DNA of 64,000 nucleotides from an uncultured Lachnospiraceae bacterium (GCA_949840805.1 CATKXR010000006.1:62001-126000), one strand, 5' to 3'; shown: positions 44,432 through 54,256, counted from the first letter of the stretch. Program-made: numbers and translations. Notes: generated by a model not told the origin, from the letters alone.

Positions 44432-45404
44432 AAATTCCCCGTACCGAGACTTCTCCGGAAATTACATTTTTTATTTTGCCCTCTGTCTCCACCAAAAGCT
44501 CTCCTCTGTCATTGATTCCGTGGGAGATGCCGGAATATGCCCCTTCCGGAGCCATCACCCTGACTTCCCTGCCGATATTCACGAGATTCCGGTTATATTC
44601 TTCCGCCAGGAGGCTAAGATCCATGGTCTTTAAAAACTTTTCATAGTAAATCTCCCATGCGTCTGTCACTGCCGCTGCCAGAACCGCCCGTCTCACATCT
44701 TTCCCTGTATATAAACGTAAAGAGGTAGCCACATCCCGGATTTCCTCTGGAAATTCCCTGGCTCCCACATTGATGCCGATCCCAACCACCACATAATGGA
44801 TCGATTCCATCTCCGTGCTCATCTCCGTGAGAATCCCGCACACCTTCTTTCCGTCAAGCACCACGTCATTGGGCCACTTGATCCGGCCTTCAATCCCGGC
44901 GGCCTGACGGATTCCTGCTTCCACTGCCATGGCGGCCACCAGCGTCAGCATGGAAGCGCATTCCGGCAAAATGTCGGGACGAATCATCAGGCTCATCCAT
45001 ACGCCTGCCCCTCTTTCGGAGACCCAGGACCTTCCCCTCCTTCCTTTCCCCCCGCTCTGTTCCAGGGCCACCACCAAAGTTCCGTCCGGCGCTCCCTGCT
45101 CTGCCTGACGCTTTGCCTCATTGTTGGTAGAATCCACCTGCTCCAGAAACACCAGATTCCGTCCAGCCTGCCTGGTGTTTAAAAGGCACTCGATCTCGGC
45201 GCCGGTGTACACGTCCCCACACTCTCTCAGCCGGTAGCCCCGGTTGCGTTTTGCCTCGATCTCATACCCTTCCTCCTGAAGCTGCCGAATCACTTTCCAT
45301 ACGGCCGTCCGTGACACGCCCAGATGTGTACACAATTCCTGGCCCGACACATATTCCGGTGTGCCTTTCAATATTTTCAATATTTTCAATATTTTCGTTT
45401 TCAC
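44418..45404 (-). CDS. birA: Biotin-[acetyl-CoA-carboxylase] ligase / biotin repressor
   Basis: A 328-residue bifunctional BirA. N-terminal winged helix (ELCTHLGVSRTAVWKVIRQL), biotin-protein ligase core with GKGRRGRSWVSERGAG (biotinyl-AMP loop), IKWPNDVVLDGKKVCGIL and VVGIGINVGA, and a small C-terminal domain. It biotinylates carboxylase carriers and may regulate biotin genes. GTG 45404 is preceded by GGAGG and overlaps the upstream membrane-protein stop as GTGA. Three 9-base repeats encode KILKILKIL at the N-terminus. Confidence 0.94.
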   Translation of the reverse strand: MKTKILKILKILKGTPEYVSGQELCTHLGVSRTAVWKVIRQLQEEGYEIEAKRNRGYRLRECGDVYTGAEIECLLNTRQAGRNLVFLEQVDSTNNEAKRQAEQGAPDGTLVVALEQSGGKGRRGRSWVSERGAGVWMSLMIRPDILPECASMLTLVAAMAVEAGIRQAAGIEGRIKWPNDVVLDGKKVCGILTEMSTEMESIHYVVVGIGINVGAREFPEEIRDVATSLRLYTGKDVRRAVLAAAVTDAWEIYYEKFLKTMDLSLLAEEYNRNLVNIGREVRVMAPEGAYSGISHGINDRGELLVETEGKIKNVISGEVSVRGIYGYV

Positions 45405-45670
45405 AATTGCCTCCGAATGGTAACGGCGCTGGCAATGCCGATCAGCACCAGGACCAGGGCCACGAAGCACAGGAAAATGCCGCCCATTTTCCTCTTTTTA
45501 TCCCTGCCGCTGTTCTTGATTTTATACCAGCCGTTGACGCCGTTTAAAAGTCCTGCCATCCAGAAAATCACGGGAAACAAGATCTGATATTTTTCCGGGT
45601 TCAAAAATGCCAGGACCTCGCAGATCACGGCCAGGATCCCCACCACGATATGAAGGAGATCCAGCATCAT
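45401..45670 (-). CDS. Small three-to-four-helix membrane protein
   Basis: An 89-residue protein with hydrophobic segments LLHIVVGILAVICEVLAFL, ILFPVIFWMAGLLNGVNGW and IFLCFVALVLVLIGIASAV, separated by a basic loop KIKNSGRDKKRK. Function unknown. Paired ATGs at 45670 and 45667 follow GGAGG. Its stop overlaps the birA start, so the two are translationally coupled. Similar uncharacterised short membrane proteins are seen in Lachnospiraceae. Confidence 0.75.
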   Translation of the reverse strand: MMLDLLHIVVGILAVICEVLAFLNPEKYQILFPVIFWMAGLLNGVNGWYKIKNSGRDKKRKMGGIFLCFVALVLVLIGIASAVTIRRQL

Positions 45671-45721
45671 GGCCTCCCCCCGCGGGTTATGCCTTTTATC
45701 CTGAATCGCCATGCCCCGCTC

Positions 45722-46711
45722 CTATTCTGCAAGCGTTGCCGCCATGACAGCCTTGATCGTGTGCATCCTGTTCTCCGCCTCGTCAAATACCTTGGACCGG
45801 GCAGATTCAAACACCTCGTCCGTCACTTCCATCTCCGTAATTCCAAACCGTTCTCCCATCTCCCTGCCGATCTTTGTCTTTAAATCATGGAACGCCGGCA
45901 GGCAGTGGAGGAAGATTGCCCTGTCTTTCGCAAGATTCATCACGTCTGCCGTTACCCTGTACGGAGTCAGCTCCCGGATCCTCTCCTCCCAGACTTCATC
46001 CGGCTCGCCCATGGACACCCATACATCCGTATATACCACATCCGCGCCCTTAACGCCCTCTTTCACATCCTCCGTCAAGGTAATGCTTCCTCCGGACGCC
46101 TCTGCATACTGCCTGCACTGTGCCGCCAGTTCTTTATCGGGAAAATATTTCTCCGGCGCGCAGGCCACAAAATCCATCCCCATCTTAGCACAGCCTACCA
46201 TCAGGGAATTGCCCATATTATACCGGGCATCCCCCATATAGACCAGCCTGATCCCCTTAAGGCTGCCGAAGTTCTCCCGTATTGTCAGCATATCCGCCAA
46301 GATCTGCGTGGGATGGTATTCATTGGTCAGGCCATTCCACACAGGAACTCCCGCATGCCTGGCAAGTTCCTCCACGATCTCCTGCCCGTATCCCCGGTAT
46401 TCAATCCCGTCATAGATCCGTCCGAGTACCCTGGCCGTATCCGCAATGCTCTCCTTCTTCCCGATCTGGGAACCTGACGGGTCTAAGTATGTGCTTCCCA
46501 TCCCCAGGTCATGAGCCGCCACCTCAAAGGAACACCTTGTCCTGGTGCTGGTCTTCTCAAATATCAAAGCTATATTTTTACCCCTGCACAGTTCCGTGGA
46601 GATCCCTTCTTTTTTCTTTTTCTTCAGCTCCGCCGCAAAATCAAGAAGATATTCAATCTCCTCTGCCGTAAAATCCTTCAAAGTCAAAAAATTCCGTCCT
46701 TTTAAATTCAT
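45722..46711 (-). CDS. argF: Ornithine carbamoyltransferase
   Basis: A 329-residue OTCase: [20 protein letters not shown] (carbamoyl-phosphate STRTR), [27 protein letters not shown] (HPTQ), [17 protein letters not shown] (SMG ornithine loop) and [10 protein letters not shown] (HCLP). It makes citrulline from ornithine and carbamoyl phosphate for arginine synthesis or in catabolism. ATG 46711 follows GGAGG, and a promoter lies at 46765-46793. Confidence 0.96.
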   Translation of the reverse strand: MNLKGRNFLTLKDFTAEEIEYLLDFAAELKKKKKEGISTELCRGKNIALIFEKTSTRTRCSFEVAAHDLGMGSTYLDPSGSQIGKKESIADTARVLGRIYDGIEYRGYGQEIVEELARHAGVPVWNGLTNEYHPTQILADMLTIRENFGSLKGIRLVYMGDARYNMGNSLMVGCAKMGMDFVACAPEKYFPDKELAAQCRQYAEASGGSITLTEDVKEGVKGADVVYTDVWVSMGEPDEVWEERIRELTPYRVTADVMNLAKDRAIFLHCLPAFHDLKTKIGREMGERFGITEMEVTDEVFESARSKVFDEAENRMHTIKAVMAATLAE

Positions 46712-46764
46712 AAATGGTTCCTCCATCTTCTATATCATGCTGCCCTGTCATCTTTATCCTTTAT

Positions 46765-46793
46765 AACTTACTATAAGGGACAATTCCTGTCAA
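46765..46793 (-). promoter_or_regulatory. Probable promoter of argF
   Basis: Minus strand: consensus -35 TTGACA (46788-46793), 17-base spacer, -10 TAAGTT (46765-46770), which is weak. A weak -10 with perfect -35 suggests regulated use. Confidence 0.6.
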
Positions 46794-46878
46794 GATTTCT
46801 TCTTTTATTTCCTGGTTTTCAGAAAAATGTTTCTTGCGATTCACGGTGTAGCAGTGAATGGTATCAGAAGGAAAGGAC

Positions 46879-46920
46879 AAAAAAAGACCCATCAGCTTGC
46901 CCGGCGGCTCCTGATGGGTC
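46879..46920 (-). terminator. Intrinsic terminator after the SPFH gene
   Basis: Minus-strand stem GACCCATCAG / CTGATGGGTC (46911-46920 with 46886-46895) around a 15-base loop, followed by seven T (46879-46885). A second small hairpin, GACTGC/GCAGTC, lies at about 46927-46942. Together they end transcription from the NfeD-SPFH pair. Confidence 0.9.
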
Positions 46921-46969
46921 GGCTAATGACTGCTTAGGCAGTCAGCAACAGGCCTTTTACTCTTTTCTG

Positions 46970-47899
46970 TTACTTTTCGTCTTTCCCGACTTCGGTTATG
47001 GATTTTACCAGCCCGGCAATCCCCTGAAGCTCCGAAGGAATAATAATCTTGGTCGCTTTTCCGTCAGCCGCCGCCATAAAAGCTTCCAGGCTCTTCAGCC
47101 GCAGCACCGCCTCATCTGCACCTGCCTCCTTGAGATAACGGATACCGTTGGCATTGGCCTGCTGCACCTTCATGATAGCTTCCGCTTCACCTTCCGCCTC
47201 CTTGATCCGCTTCTCCTTCTCTGCCTCCGCATGAAGGATGGCAGCCTGCTTATCCGCCTCCGCATCCAGGATCGCGGACTCCTTCTTACCTTCCGCCACC
47301 AGGATAGTGGACTTCTTTTCACCCTCTGCCCGGAGGATGGCCTCACGCCGCTCTCTCTCTGCTTTCATCTGCTTTTCCATGGCATCCTGGATCGCCGCCG
47401 GAGGAATAATGTTCTTTAACTCCACCCGGTTCACCTTGATACCCCATGGGTCTGTCGCCACGTCCAGGGACGCCCGCATCTTTGTATTGATGGTCTCCCT
47501 GGAAGTCAGCGTCTGGTCCAGTTCCAGATCACCGATAATATTACGGAGAGTGGTGGCTGTCAGGTTCTCGATTGCCATAATCGGATTCTCCACGCCATAG
47601 GCAAACAGCTTCGGATCCGTGATTTGAAAAAACACCACCGTATCGATCCTCATGGTAACATTGTCCTTGGTGATCACAGGCTGAGGCGCAAAATCCACCA
47701 CCTGTTCCTTTAAAATCACCTTCTTGGCTACCCGGTCAACGAACGGCAGGAGAAAATGGACGCCCACATGCCAGGTTCCCAGATAGGCTCCCAAACGCTC
47801 CACCACCAGCGCGTTGGCCTGGGGTACAATCCGCACGCAGGATACCAGCACCACCAGTATAATAATCAACAGGATCAAAAAAATAATAAACATTTCCAT
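46970..47899 (-). CDS. SPFH/Band 7 (QmcA/stomatin-like) membrane protein
   Basis: A 309-residue protein: N-terminal membrane helix (IIFLILLIIILVVLVSCV), SPFH domain (VPQANALVVERLGAYLGTWH, VDFAPQPVITKDNVTMRIDT, LRNIIGDLELDQTLTSRETI), and a long Ala/Glu/Lys-rich coiled coil (KKSTILVAEGKKESAILDAE). Stomatin-like proteins form large membrane rings and usually pair with NfeD, as here. The coiled coil has repeated AEGKKxxAI units. Role: membrane microdomain scaffolding, inferred from the family. Confidence 0.92.
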   Translation of the reverse strand: MEMFIIFLILLIIILVVLVSCVRIVPQANALVVERLGAYLGTWHVGVHFLLPFVDRVAKKVILKEQVVDFAPQPVITKDNVTMRIDTVVFFQITDPKLFAYGVENPIMAIENLTATTLRNIIGDLELDQTLTSRETINTKMRASLDVATDPWGIKVNRVELKNIIPPAAIQDAMEKQMKAERERREAILRAEGEKKSTILVAEGKKESAILDAEADKQAAILHAEAEKEKRIKEAEGEAEAIMKVQQANANGIRYLKEAGADEAVLRLKSLEAFMAAADGKATKIIIPSELQGIAGLVKSITEVGKDEK

Positions 47900-47914
47900 A
47901 ACTTATGCTTCCTC

Positions 47915-48355
47915 CTACAACTTTTCAACAATCAGCTTAACTCCCTGGATCTCCTCGATCTTCACCATAGTTCCAACAGGATATATGCTGCCGGAATCTT
48001 TCGTCCTTGCAGTCCATTCCTGCCCTGCCACCACCACGCTTCCTGTTGCCAGGTCATTATTGATCTCCGCCGTGACCCTGGCCTTGCAGCCTACCAGTCC
48101 CGCGGCGTTGGTCCTGACCGTCTGGCTGTTCACATACTTTGCCGCTAAGGGGCGGGTAAGGAACAGCAGCAAAAACGACACAATCACAAATGCCGCAAGC
48201 TGGGCTTCCACACTGGTGTCAAACAGGGAGAACAAAAATGCCACGACGGCGCCCCCGGCAAACCATACGGTGGTCAGCGCCATGGTTGCGATCTCAATCC
48301 CCACCAGCACGACAAACGCGATCAGCCAGTAAATAGGTACAGGTATCGATGTCAT
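47915..48355 (-). CDS. NfeD-like membrane protein
   Basis: A 146-residue short NfeD: three N-terminal helices (YWLIAFVVLVGIEIATMALT, VWFAGGAVVAFLFSLF, LAAFVIVSFLLLFL) and a C-terminal OB-fold (VRTNAAGLVGCKARVTAEIN, then SVVVAGQEWTA). It lacks the protease domain of long NfeD. Start ATG 48355 is behind AAAGGAGG. It is the first gene of the NfeD-SPFH operon, 15 bases ahead of its partner. Confidence 0.9.
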   Translation of the reverse strand: MTSIPVPIYWLIAFVVLVGIEIATMALTTVWFAGGAVVAFLFSLFDTSVEAQLAAFVIVSFLLLFLTRPLAAKYVNSQTVRTNAAGLVGCKARVTAEINNDLATGSVVVAGQEWTARTKDSGSIYPVGTMVKIEEIQGVKLIVEKL

Positions 48356-48386
48356 CTCTCCTACCTCCTTTTGTATGAACACCTTC

Positions 48387-48415
48387 ATTATACTATATTT
48401 TCAGGCAGGATACAA
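48387..48415 (-). promoter_or_regulatory. Sigma-A promoter of the NfeD-SPFH operon
   Basis: Minus strand: -35 TTGTAT (48410-48415), 17-base spacer, -10 TATAAT (48387-48392), about 30 bases from the start codon. Confidence 0.8.
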
Positions 48416-48451
48416 TGGGAACAGAAAAATGTAATATTTGGAAGCTGACAG

Positions 48452-49162
48452 TCAGTGAAAAATCAAAGCCCCTCCGGAAATAACAAGCATTACAATCACA
48501 ACTTTCTTTACCACCTTGTCATCCAGCAGGCTCCCGCTCTTCATTCCCGCAAACAGCCCCGCAAGCATTGCCGGATACAAAAGAGCGGCCCGGATCCCGA
48601 TATCCGGAGTAAGGATCCCGGCAACTGCATATAAAAAAATGCGGAAGATATTTTCCACAATAAAAACCGCGCACATATTCGCCTTAAATTCCCTGCTGTC
48701 CTCTGTCACCCTGCCCACATAGGCTGCCATCATAGCCCCGATTCCATACATGCCGCTTAAAATTCCGGACAATATCCCGACCGCAGCCAGGACCACCCTG
48801 GATTCTTTCGCCTTTTTGGAACGATATTCCCGAAAAAACATCTCGATGCCAATCAGGACAATCACTATCCCGAAAAATACCTTTACTCTTCCGGAATCCG
48901 TATTTTTCAAAAGGAAAATACCTGGCAGGTTCCCGGCCAGCATCAATCCGATAAGCGGAATACATAGGTTCCACCGGATGGATCCTCGCTCCTTCCACGC
49001 GATAATCAGGTTTGTGGGAAAACCCAGCAGCAGCTCCACCGGCGTGATGCTGATGTTGCTGCTGCCAAAACTCAGGATCGTGGAGAATACCAGGGTGTTG
49101 GCAAAGCCGCAGAGCCCTTTTACAAAAAATGCGCAAAACGCCGCAATCATCCACCAGACCAT
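48452..49162 (-). CDS. TauE/SafE-family membrane transporter (second copy)
   Basis: A 236-residue, seven-to-eight-helix protein: FCAFFVKGLCGFANTLVFST and AVGILSGILSGMYGIGAMMA are the two family motif regions, less canonical than the copy at 39603. It exports or imports a small anion, substrate unknown. No sulfur-metabolism gene is adjacent. Confidence 0.82.
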   Translation of the reverse strand: MVWWMIAAFCAFFVKGLCGFANTLVFSTILSFGSSNISITPVELLLGFPTNLIIAWKERGSIRWNLCIPLIGLMLAGNLPGIFLLKNTDSGRVKVFFGIVIVLIGIEMFFREYRSKKAKESRVVLAAVGILSGILSGMYGIGAMMAAYVGRVTEDSREFKANMCAVFIVENIFRIFLYAVAGILTPDIGIRAALLYPAMLAGLFAGMKSGSLLDDKVVKKVVIVMLVISGGALIFH

Positions 49163-49206
49163 ATGTTTTTTGTTCCTGCTTTAATGATGCAGTCTCCTCC
49201 TGATTG

Positions 49207-50034
49207 TTATTTGCCGGCAGAAGGCGTTTTATGCCCGCGCCTCTGCCGTGCCGCCTCATACATCAGCACCGACGCCGCCATGGCGGCATTCAAAGACTCC
49301 ACCCGGCCCATCATGGGAATCCTGACCCGGGCATCCGCCATGGCGGCCGTTTCTGGCTTCAGGCCGTTTGCTTCGTTGCCGATCAAAAATCCCATGCCGC
49401 CCCGGTAATCTTCCTTATCATAATCACGGCTTTCCTCCAGGCACGCCGCATACAGACGAATCCCTTTCTTCTTTATCAAGGCGATGGCAGAACCCAGGTC
49501 CTCCACATAGACAAAGGGAACTCTGAGCACAGAGCCCATGGTGGAGCGGACTGCTTTTGGGCTGTATATGTCTGCGGTTTTGGCATCCATCACGACACCT
49601 GTGACCCCCGCGCCCTCGCCGGCCCTGAAGATCGTACCCAGATTTCCCGGATCCTGAAGCTCTTCCAGGATCATCAGGTGAGGCAAAACCCTCGTTTTCT
49701 TTTCCTGTCTCCTGGCTTCGGACACCTCCTCTAAGGTATAGTGTTCCTGCTCCGCCAGGGCCAAAACCCCCTGTGGTGTACGAGTATCGGAAAGCGCGTC
49801 AAAAACGGTGTCCGTCACCACCTCGACCTGCTTCACGCCTTCTGCCAGCCAGGAAAAATGGCTTTCCTTCCGGAAGCTCTCCGAAACATATAATGTCCGG
49901 ATCTTATCCTTGGGGATCTCTCCGCACATCCGCAGCCCTTCCGCCACAAACAGGTTCTCCTCCCGCCGCATTTTCCCCTTTTTCATCAGGGCATTTACAT
50001 ATTTTACCTGCTTGTTGGCCGTACTGCTGATCAT
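49207..50034 (-). CDS. TrmH/SpoU-family RNA 2'-O-methyltransferase
   Basis: A 275-residue SPOUT methyltransferase with an N-terminal substrate-binding domain (FVAEGLRMCGEIPKDKIRTL) and a C-terminal knotted domain: ILEELQDPGNLGTIFRAGEG (motif 1, with catalytic Arg), GFLIGNEANGLKPETA (motif 2) and IPMMGRVESLNAAMAASVLM (motif 3). It methylates a ribose in rRNA or tRNA; the exact site is not predictable. The start overlaps the nadE stop by four bases. Confidence 0.93.
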   Translation of the reverse strand: MISSTANKQVKYVNALMKKGKMRREENLFVAEGLRMCGEIPKDKIRTLYVSESFRKESHFSWLAEGVKQVEVVTDTVFDALSDTRTPQGVLALAEQEHYTLEEVSEARRQEKKTRVLPHLMILEELQDPGNLGTIFRAGEGAGVTGVVMDAKTADIYSPKAVRSTMGSVLRVPFVYVEDLGSAIALIKKKGIRLYAACLEESRDYDKEDYRGGMGFLIGNEANGLKPETAAMADARVRIPMMGRVESLNAAMAASVLMYEAARQRRGHKTPSAGK

Positions 50035-51977
50035 GCCCCTGCCCCTTCCAAGATCTTTTCCAGATCCTCCATCCAGATTCTCCAGGATGCGTCACTGGGC
50101 ATCCGCAGATCTCCCCGGGGAGACACCGCCACGGACCCTACCTTCGGCCCGTCCGGCAGACAGGAACGTTTAAACTGCTGGGCAAAGAACCGGCGGTAAA
50201 ATACGTTCAGCCATTTTCCGATCGTCTGCCCGTCATATTCCCCGGAAAAAGCCATAAGAGCCATGCGGTAGATTTTTGACGGCATATATCCGAACCGCAG
50301 CATGTGGTAAAGGAAGAAATCATGAAGCTCATAGGGTCCGACCAGATCCTCGGTCTTTTGGGAGATCACCCCGTCCTCCGGCGGCAGAAGCTCCGGGCTG
50401 ACCGGCGTATCCAGCACGTCCAGAAGAACCGCCTGCAGGGCTTCCTCCCCGCAGGTATCCGCGCAATAACGGACCAGATGGCGCACCAGGGTCTTTGGCA
50501 CCGATGCGTTTACTCCGTACATGGACATATGGTCCCCGTTATAAGTGGCCCAGCCCAGCGCCAGCTCCGACATGTCTCCTGTCCCTACAACCAAGCCGTT
50601 TACCTGGTTGGCAATATCCATCAGCACCTGGGTCCTCTCCCTTGCCTGGGCATTCTCATACGTCACGTCATGCTCTGCCGGGTCATGGCCTATATCCTCA
50701 AAATGCCGGAGCACAGAAGACTTTATATCCACTTCCGTCAGGGATGCTCCCATCTTTCGGGTCATCCTGCAGGCATTCTGGTAAGTCCGGTCCGTGGTCC
50801 CAAAACAGGGCATGGTGATGGCATGGATCTGCTTCCTGGGAATTTTCAGCATGTCAAAAGCCCTGGCCGTCACCAAAAGGGCCAGGGTGGAATCCAGGCC
50901 TCCTGATATTCCCAGCACCACATGGGTACAGCCCGTATGCTGCAGCCTTTTTTTCAGGCCCATTGCCTGGATGGTGAAGATCTCCTCACACCTGCGGCTT
51001 CTCTCCCCCGCATCATCCGGCACGAAGGGGCGGCTGCCGATAAACCGGAAAAGCTTCTCCTGCTGTTTCTCCTCCATCCCGGCCGTATCCAGGGAAAATT
51101 CTATGGTCAGATGCCCGTCTTCCTGCCTGGCCGGGAAAGTGTTGGTTCTTCTGCGCTCGCTTCCCAGCTTTTCCAGATCCAGGTCCCCGTAAATGGCCTC
51201 CGGCGAAAAACGCTTTGACTTCGCAAGCATAGTCCCGTTCTCCGCGATTATATTATGGCCGCCAAACACCAGGTCCTGGGTGGACTCTCCCTCTCCTGCA
51301 TTGGCATACACATATCCGCACATCAGACGCGCAGACTGCCCTGTAATCAGAGAATTGCGGTAGCTGTCCTTGCCTACGGTCTCATCGCTGGCCGAACAGT
51401 TGGCGATCACCAAAGCCCCAGCCAGGGCATGGCGGATGCTGGGGGGACAGGGGGACCAGACATCCTCACAGATCTCCGCCCCTATCACCAGTTCCGGAAT
51501 CTCCCTGCACCGAAACAGAAGATCCGTACACAAAGGCACCTGCTCTCCCTCCCACTCTGTCACGAGCAATTCGTCCGTGCCGGCAGTAAAATGTCTCTGT
51601 TCATAAAATTCCGAATAATTGGGGAGGTAAGTCTTTGGCACAATCCCGAGAACCTTCCCGCCGCACAGGGCGGCGGCCGCATTGTAGAGCTTTCCCCCGT
51701 GTTCCCAGGGGAGCCCCACAAAAACCAGCATGTGCTTATCCCTGGTACACTCCGCAATTTTTAAAAGCTGCTCCCTTGCAGACCGGATCAAAGGATACTG
51801 CAAAAACAGATCGCCGCAGGTATACCCTGTCACACACAGCTCCGGAAATACCATCAAACCGGCACCAAGAGCTTCTCCTTCCTGAATCCTCTCACAGATC
51901 CTCTCCCGGTTGAATACAGGATCCGCCACCCGGATCTCCGGAGTCACCGCCGCCACACGAAAAAAACCGTCTCTCAT
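50031..51977 (-). CDS. nadE: Glutamine-dependent NAD+ synthetase
   Basis: About 648 residues. N-terminal nitrilase-type glutaminase: VFPELCVTGYTCGDLFL (Glu), KTYLPNYSEFYEQRHF (Lys), IGAEICEDVWSPCPP (nucleophile Cys). C-terminal synthetase: VVLGISGGLDSTLALLVTAR (P-loop SGGxDS) and GTGDMSELALGWATYNGDHM. It amidates deamido-NAD. Of several in-frame starts, ATG 51977 (GGAG six bases upstream, fold begins RVAAVTPEIRVADP) fits family length best; 52082 would add 35 unrelated residues. Confidence 0.93.
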   Translation of the reverse strand: MRDGFFRVAAVTPEIRVADPVFNRERICERIQEGEALGAGLMVFPELCVTGYTCGDLFLQYPLIRSAREQLLKIAECTRDKHMLVFVGLPWEHGGKLYNAAAALCGGKVLGIVPKTYLPNYSEFYEQRHFTAGTDELLVTEWEGEQVPLCTDLLFRCREIPELVIGAEICEDVWSPCPPSIRHALAGALVIANCSASDETVGKDSYRNSLITGQSARLMCGYVYANAGEGESTQDLVFGGHNIIAENGTMLAKSKRFSPEAIYGDLDLEKLGSERRRTNTFPARQEDGHLTIEFSLDTAGMEEKQQEKLFRFIGSRPFVPDDAGERSRRCEEIFTIQAMGLKKRLQHTGCTHVVLGISGGLDSTLALLVTARAFDMLKIPRKQIHAITMPCFGTTDRTYQNACRMTRKMGASLTEVDIKSSVLRHFEDIGHDPAEHDVTYENAQARERTQVLMDIANQVNGLVVGTGDMSELALGWATYNGDHMSMYGVNASVPKTLVRHLVRYCADTCGEEALQAVLLDVLDTPVSPELLPPEDGVISQKTEDLVGPYELHDFFLYHMLRFGYMPSKIYRMALMAFSGEYDGQTIGKWLNVFYRRFFAQQFKRSCLPDGPKVGSVAVSPRGDLRMPSDASWRIWMEDLEKILEGAGA

Positions 51978-52131
51978 ATCCATCTCCATTCTGCCGCCGT
52001 CCCCGGCAGCCTGTTTCTGACATATACCCGCGGGTATAATCCGTTCCAAAACCGGAATGTCTTCCTTTTCTTTCTCATACAATGGGATAAAACCATGGAT
52101 TCTGCTGCCAGAATCTAAAATGGAGGACTAC

Positions 52132-53094
52132 ATGCCTGACGCCTCTCATTCCCGCGGCCTTCCCGTCATACCCATCCTGTGCCTGTGCCTGCTTCTCTTC
52201 TTTCCATCCCTTTCTGTGAAAGGCGCCTGCAGCGGGCTGCTTTTATGGTTCAATGTGGTTCTGCCCACACTTGCGCCCTTTATCATCTGCACCCAGATGA
52301 TCACGGCCTTAGGCGGGACAGAGCTTCTCATGGCTCCCTTTGGTCCCCTGCTTAAACGCCTGTTCGGGCTAAGCCTGTCCGGCTCCTACGTCCTGCTGTG
52401 CGGCCTCCTCTGCGGTTATCCATTAGGGGCGAAGATGTGCGCTGACTTTAAAAAAAGAGGCGCTCTCAGCCAGGAAGAAGCCTCCTGCCTGCTTGCCATC
52501 TGCAATCATCCCAGCCCTATGTTCCTTTTAGGCTACGTGCAGGCCGCCCTTCCTGTCCGGATCTCCCCTGCCATACTGCTTTCATGCCTTTATTTTCCCA
52601 TCCTTCCGCTTTCCGTTATCTCCCGGCATATTTATAGAAAGAAGGCATCTCGCGGCCGGGTATTGGCAAGTTCCGGCAAATATCAAAAAGACCGGTTCAC
52701 CGTCTCCGGTTCCGTAAAAAAACTGTCTGTCGAAGACGCCATTTCCTCCACCTGCGAGACGATGGTCATTATCGGCGGTTATATTATGCTCTTCTCCATC
52801 CTTGCCGCATGGATCCAAAAGCTTCCTCTGCTCCCTGCCATTCCCCGTGCCTTTTTGACCGGCATGGCCGAGATCACCACCGGTATCAACTGCCTTTGTA
52901 CCTGGCTGCCCCCGTCGCATACCAGGCTTCCGGTCATCTGTGCAACAGCCTTCGGCGGCTTTTCCGGAATCTTCCAGACCAAAAGCGTCATCAAAGATTC
53001 CGGTCTTTCCATCTTCCATTATATAGGATGGAAAACCGCCCACACCTGTTTGTCCTGCCTTACCTGGCTGGCTCTCTCCCGGTTCTTTCCGTGA
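52132..53094 (+). CDS. YlbJ-like sporulation integral membrane protein
   Basis: A 320-residue polytopic membrane protein: LCLCLLLFFPSLSVKGACSG, WFNVVLPTLAPFIICTQMIT, YVLLCGLLCGYPLGAKMCAD, and LLAICNHPSPMFLLGYVQAA followed by further helices and AFGGFSGIFQTKSVI. CGYP-G-K and N-x-P-F-like blocks match YlbJ/nucleoside-gate proteins needed for spore cortex formation in Bacillus. GGAGG (52122-52126) fixes ATG 52132. Its 5' end is divergent to nadE. Confidence 0.8.
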   Translation: MPDASHSRGLPVIPILCLCLLLFFPSLSVKGACSGLLLWFNVVLPTLAPFIICTQMITALGGTELLMAPFGPLLKRLFGLSLSGSYVLLCGLLCGYPLGAKMCADFKKRGALSQEEASCLLAICNHPSPMFLLGYVQAALPVRISPAILLSCLYFPILPLSVISRHIYRKKASRGRVLASSGKYQKDRFTVSGSVKKLSVEDAISSTCETMVIIGGYIMLFSILAAWIQKLPLLPAIPRAFLTGMAEITTGINCLCTWLPPSHTRLPVICATAFGGFSGIFQTKSVIKDSGLSIFHYIGWKTAHTCLSCLTWLALSRFFP

Positions 53095-53118
53095 CCGCCA
53101 TTTTTCTCTGCCCTTCGC

Positions 53119-53703
53119 CTATTGAGCCGCGCCTTCCTGGCCTTCCGGGCCTGTCACCCCTGCTGCCAGCTCGTTGCGGTTAGTGTTTACAATCTCATAA
53201 GCAGACTGCATAGAAGAAAGGAACTCTCCAAAACGTCCCTGGGCGTCTTCCATAGAATGTGCAATAATTGTCTGAAGGCTCTTTAACATATCGTCCGTAT
53301 AATTGATAGAACCCTGGCGGATACTGTTGGCATCCTCCACGGCGCTGTCTATAATGGCCTGCGCCTGCATCTGGGCATCCTCCACAATCTCATTGGCACG
53401 GGCATATGCCTGCTGCATGATCTCATGTTCATTCACCAGCTCATTGGTCTGTTCCGTGGCCTGGGCCAGGATTGTATCCGCCTGGGTCTTGGCCTCGGCA
53501 ATGATAGCCTCCTGGTTGCTGATGATCTTCTGGTATTTTTTGATCTCATCCGGAATCCGAAGGCGCAGTTCCACCAAAAGCTCTTCCAATTCTTCCTTAT
53601 TTACCTGTATTTTCGTATTGGACAGCGGAGAAAACTTACAGCTGTCAATATATTCCTCTATCTCACCGATCAATTGTTCAATTCTGCTCATTGTGTTATC
53701 CAT
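53119..53703 (-). CDS. Coiled-coil protein conserved next to coaD
   Basis: A 194-residue, soluble, strongly helical protein rich in Glu, Gln and Ala: IEQLIGEIEEYIDSCKFSPL, then ISNQEAIIAEAKTQADTILA and IVEDAQMQAQAIIDSAVEDA. The heptads resemble V/F-type ATPase stalk subunits or DivIVA-like coiled coils, so automated labels often say ATPase, but no nucleotide motif exists. Similar genes follow rsmD and coaD in many Clostridia. Function unknown; an envelope or division role is a guess. Confidence 0.72.
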   Translation of the reverse strand: MDNTMSRIEQLIGEIEEYIDSCKFSPLSNTKIQVNKEELEELLVELRLRIPDEIKKYQKIISNQEAIIAEAKTQADTILAQATEQTNELVNEHEIMQQAYARANEIVEDAQMQAQAIIDSAVEDANSIRQGSINYTDDMLKSLQTIIAHSMEDAQGRFGEFLSSMQSAYEIVNTNRNELAAGVTGPEGQEGAAQ

Positions 53704-53757
53704 CCCTCTCCTTGCTCCTGAATAAACGATAACTCTCAGATACCTGCTCCAAACCCC

Positions 53758-54255
53758 TTAATTCTTTGACTGATAGTAGTCCTCCACCTTCTGCCTGACC
53801 TGCTCTGCCACAAAAGGATGTAGAAACTCCTCCAGTCTTCCGTGATAAAATGCAATTTCTTTCACGGTTGTAGAACTTAAATAAGAATATCTCAAATTTG
53901 TGGTCAAAAAAATCGTGTCTATATCCGGCGCCATGACCCGGTTGGTCTGCGCCATCTGAAGCTCATACTCAAAATCCGTGATGGCGCGAAGCCCGCGGAC
54001 AATCACGTTTGCCCGGCATTTATGGACGAAATCCACCAACAGGCCGTCAAAAGACTGCACCTCCACGTTCTTTATGCGGGAGGTGATCTTCTCTAACATC
54101 CTGACACGCTCCTCTGCGGAAAACAACGGAGTCTTAGACTTGTTCTGCAAAACTCCGACAATCACGTGGTCCATCATCTGGGCCGTCCGCTCAATAATAT
54201 CCATATGCCCCAAAGTAACCGGGTCAAAGCTTCCCGGATAAACTGCCACTGTCAT
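53758..54255 (-). CDS. coaD: Phosphopantetheine adenylyltransferase
   Basis: A 165-residue nucleotidyltransferase: [18 protein letters not shown] (TxGH), [40 protein letters not shown] (ISSTxR-like). It makes dephospho-CoA, the penultimate CoA step. Start ATG 54255 has GGAGG five bases upstream and lies two bases after the rsmD stop; the rsmD-coaD pairing is conserved in Firmicutes. Confidence 0.96.
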   Translation of the reverse strand: MTVAVYPGSFDPVTLGHMDIIERTAQMMDHVIVGVLQNKSKTPLFSAEERVRMLEKITSRIKNVEVQSFDGLLVDFVHKCRANVIVRGLRAITDFEYELQMAQTNRVMAPDIDTIFLTTNLRYSYLSSTTVKEIAFYHGRLEEFLHPFVAEQVRQKVEDYYQSKN

Positions 54256-54256
54256 T

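Noticed and set aside
45360..45400. ATATTTTCA repeats at the birA start as a regulatory repeat
   Set aside because: They encode KILKILKIL in the real birA frame and have no symmetry.
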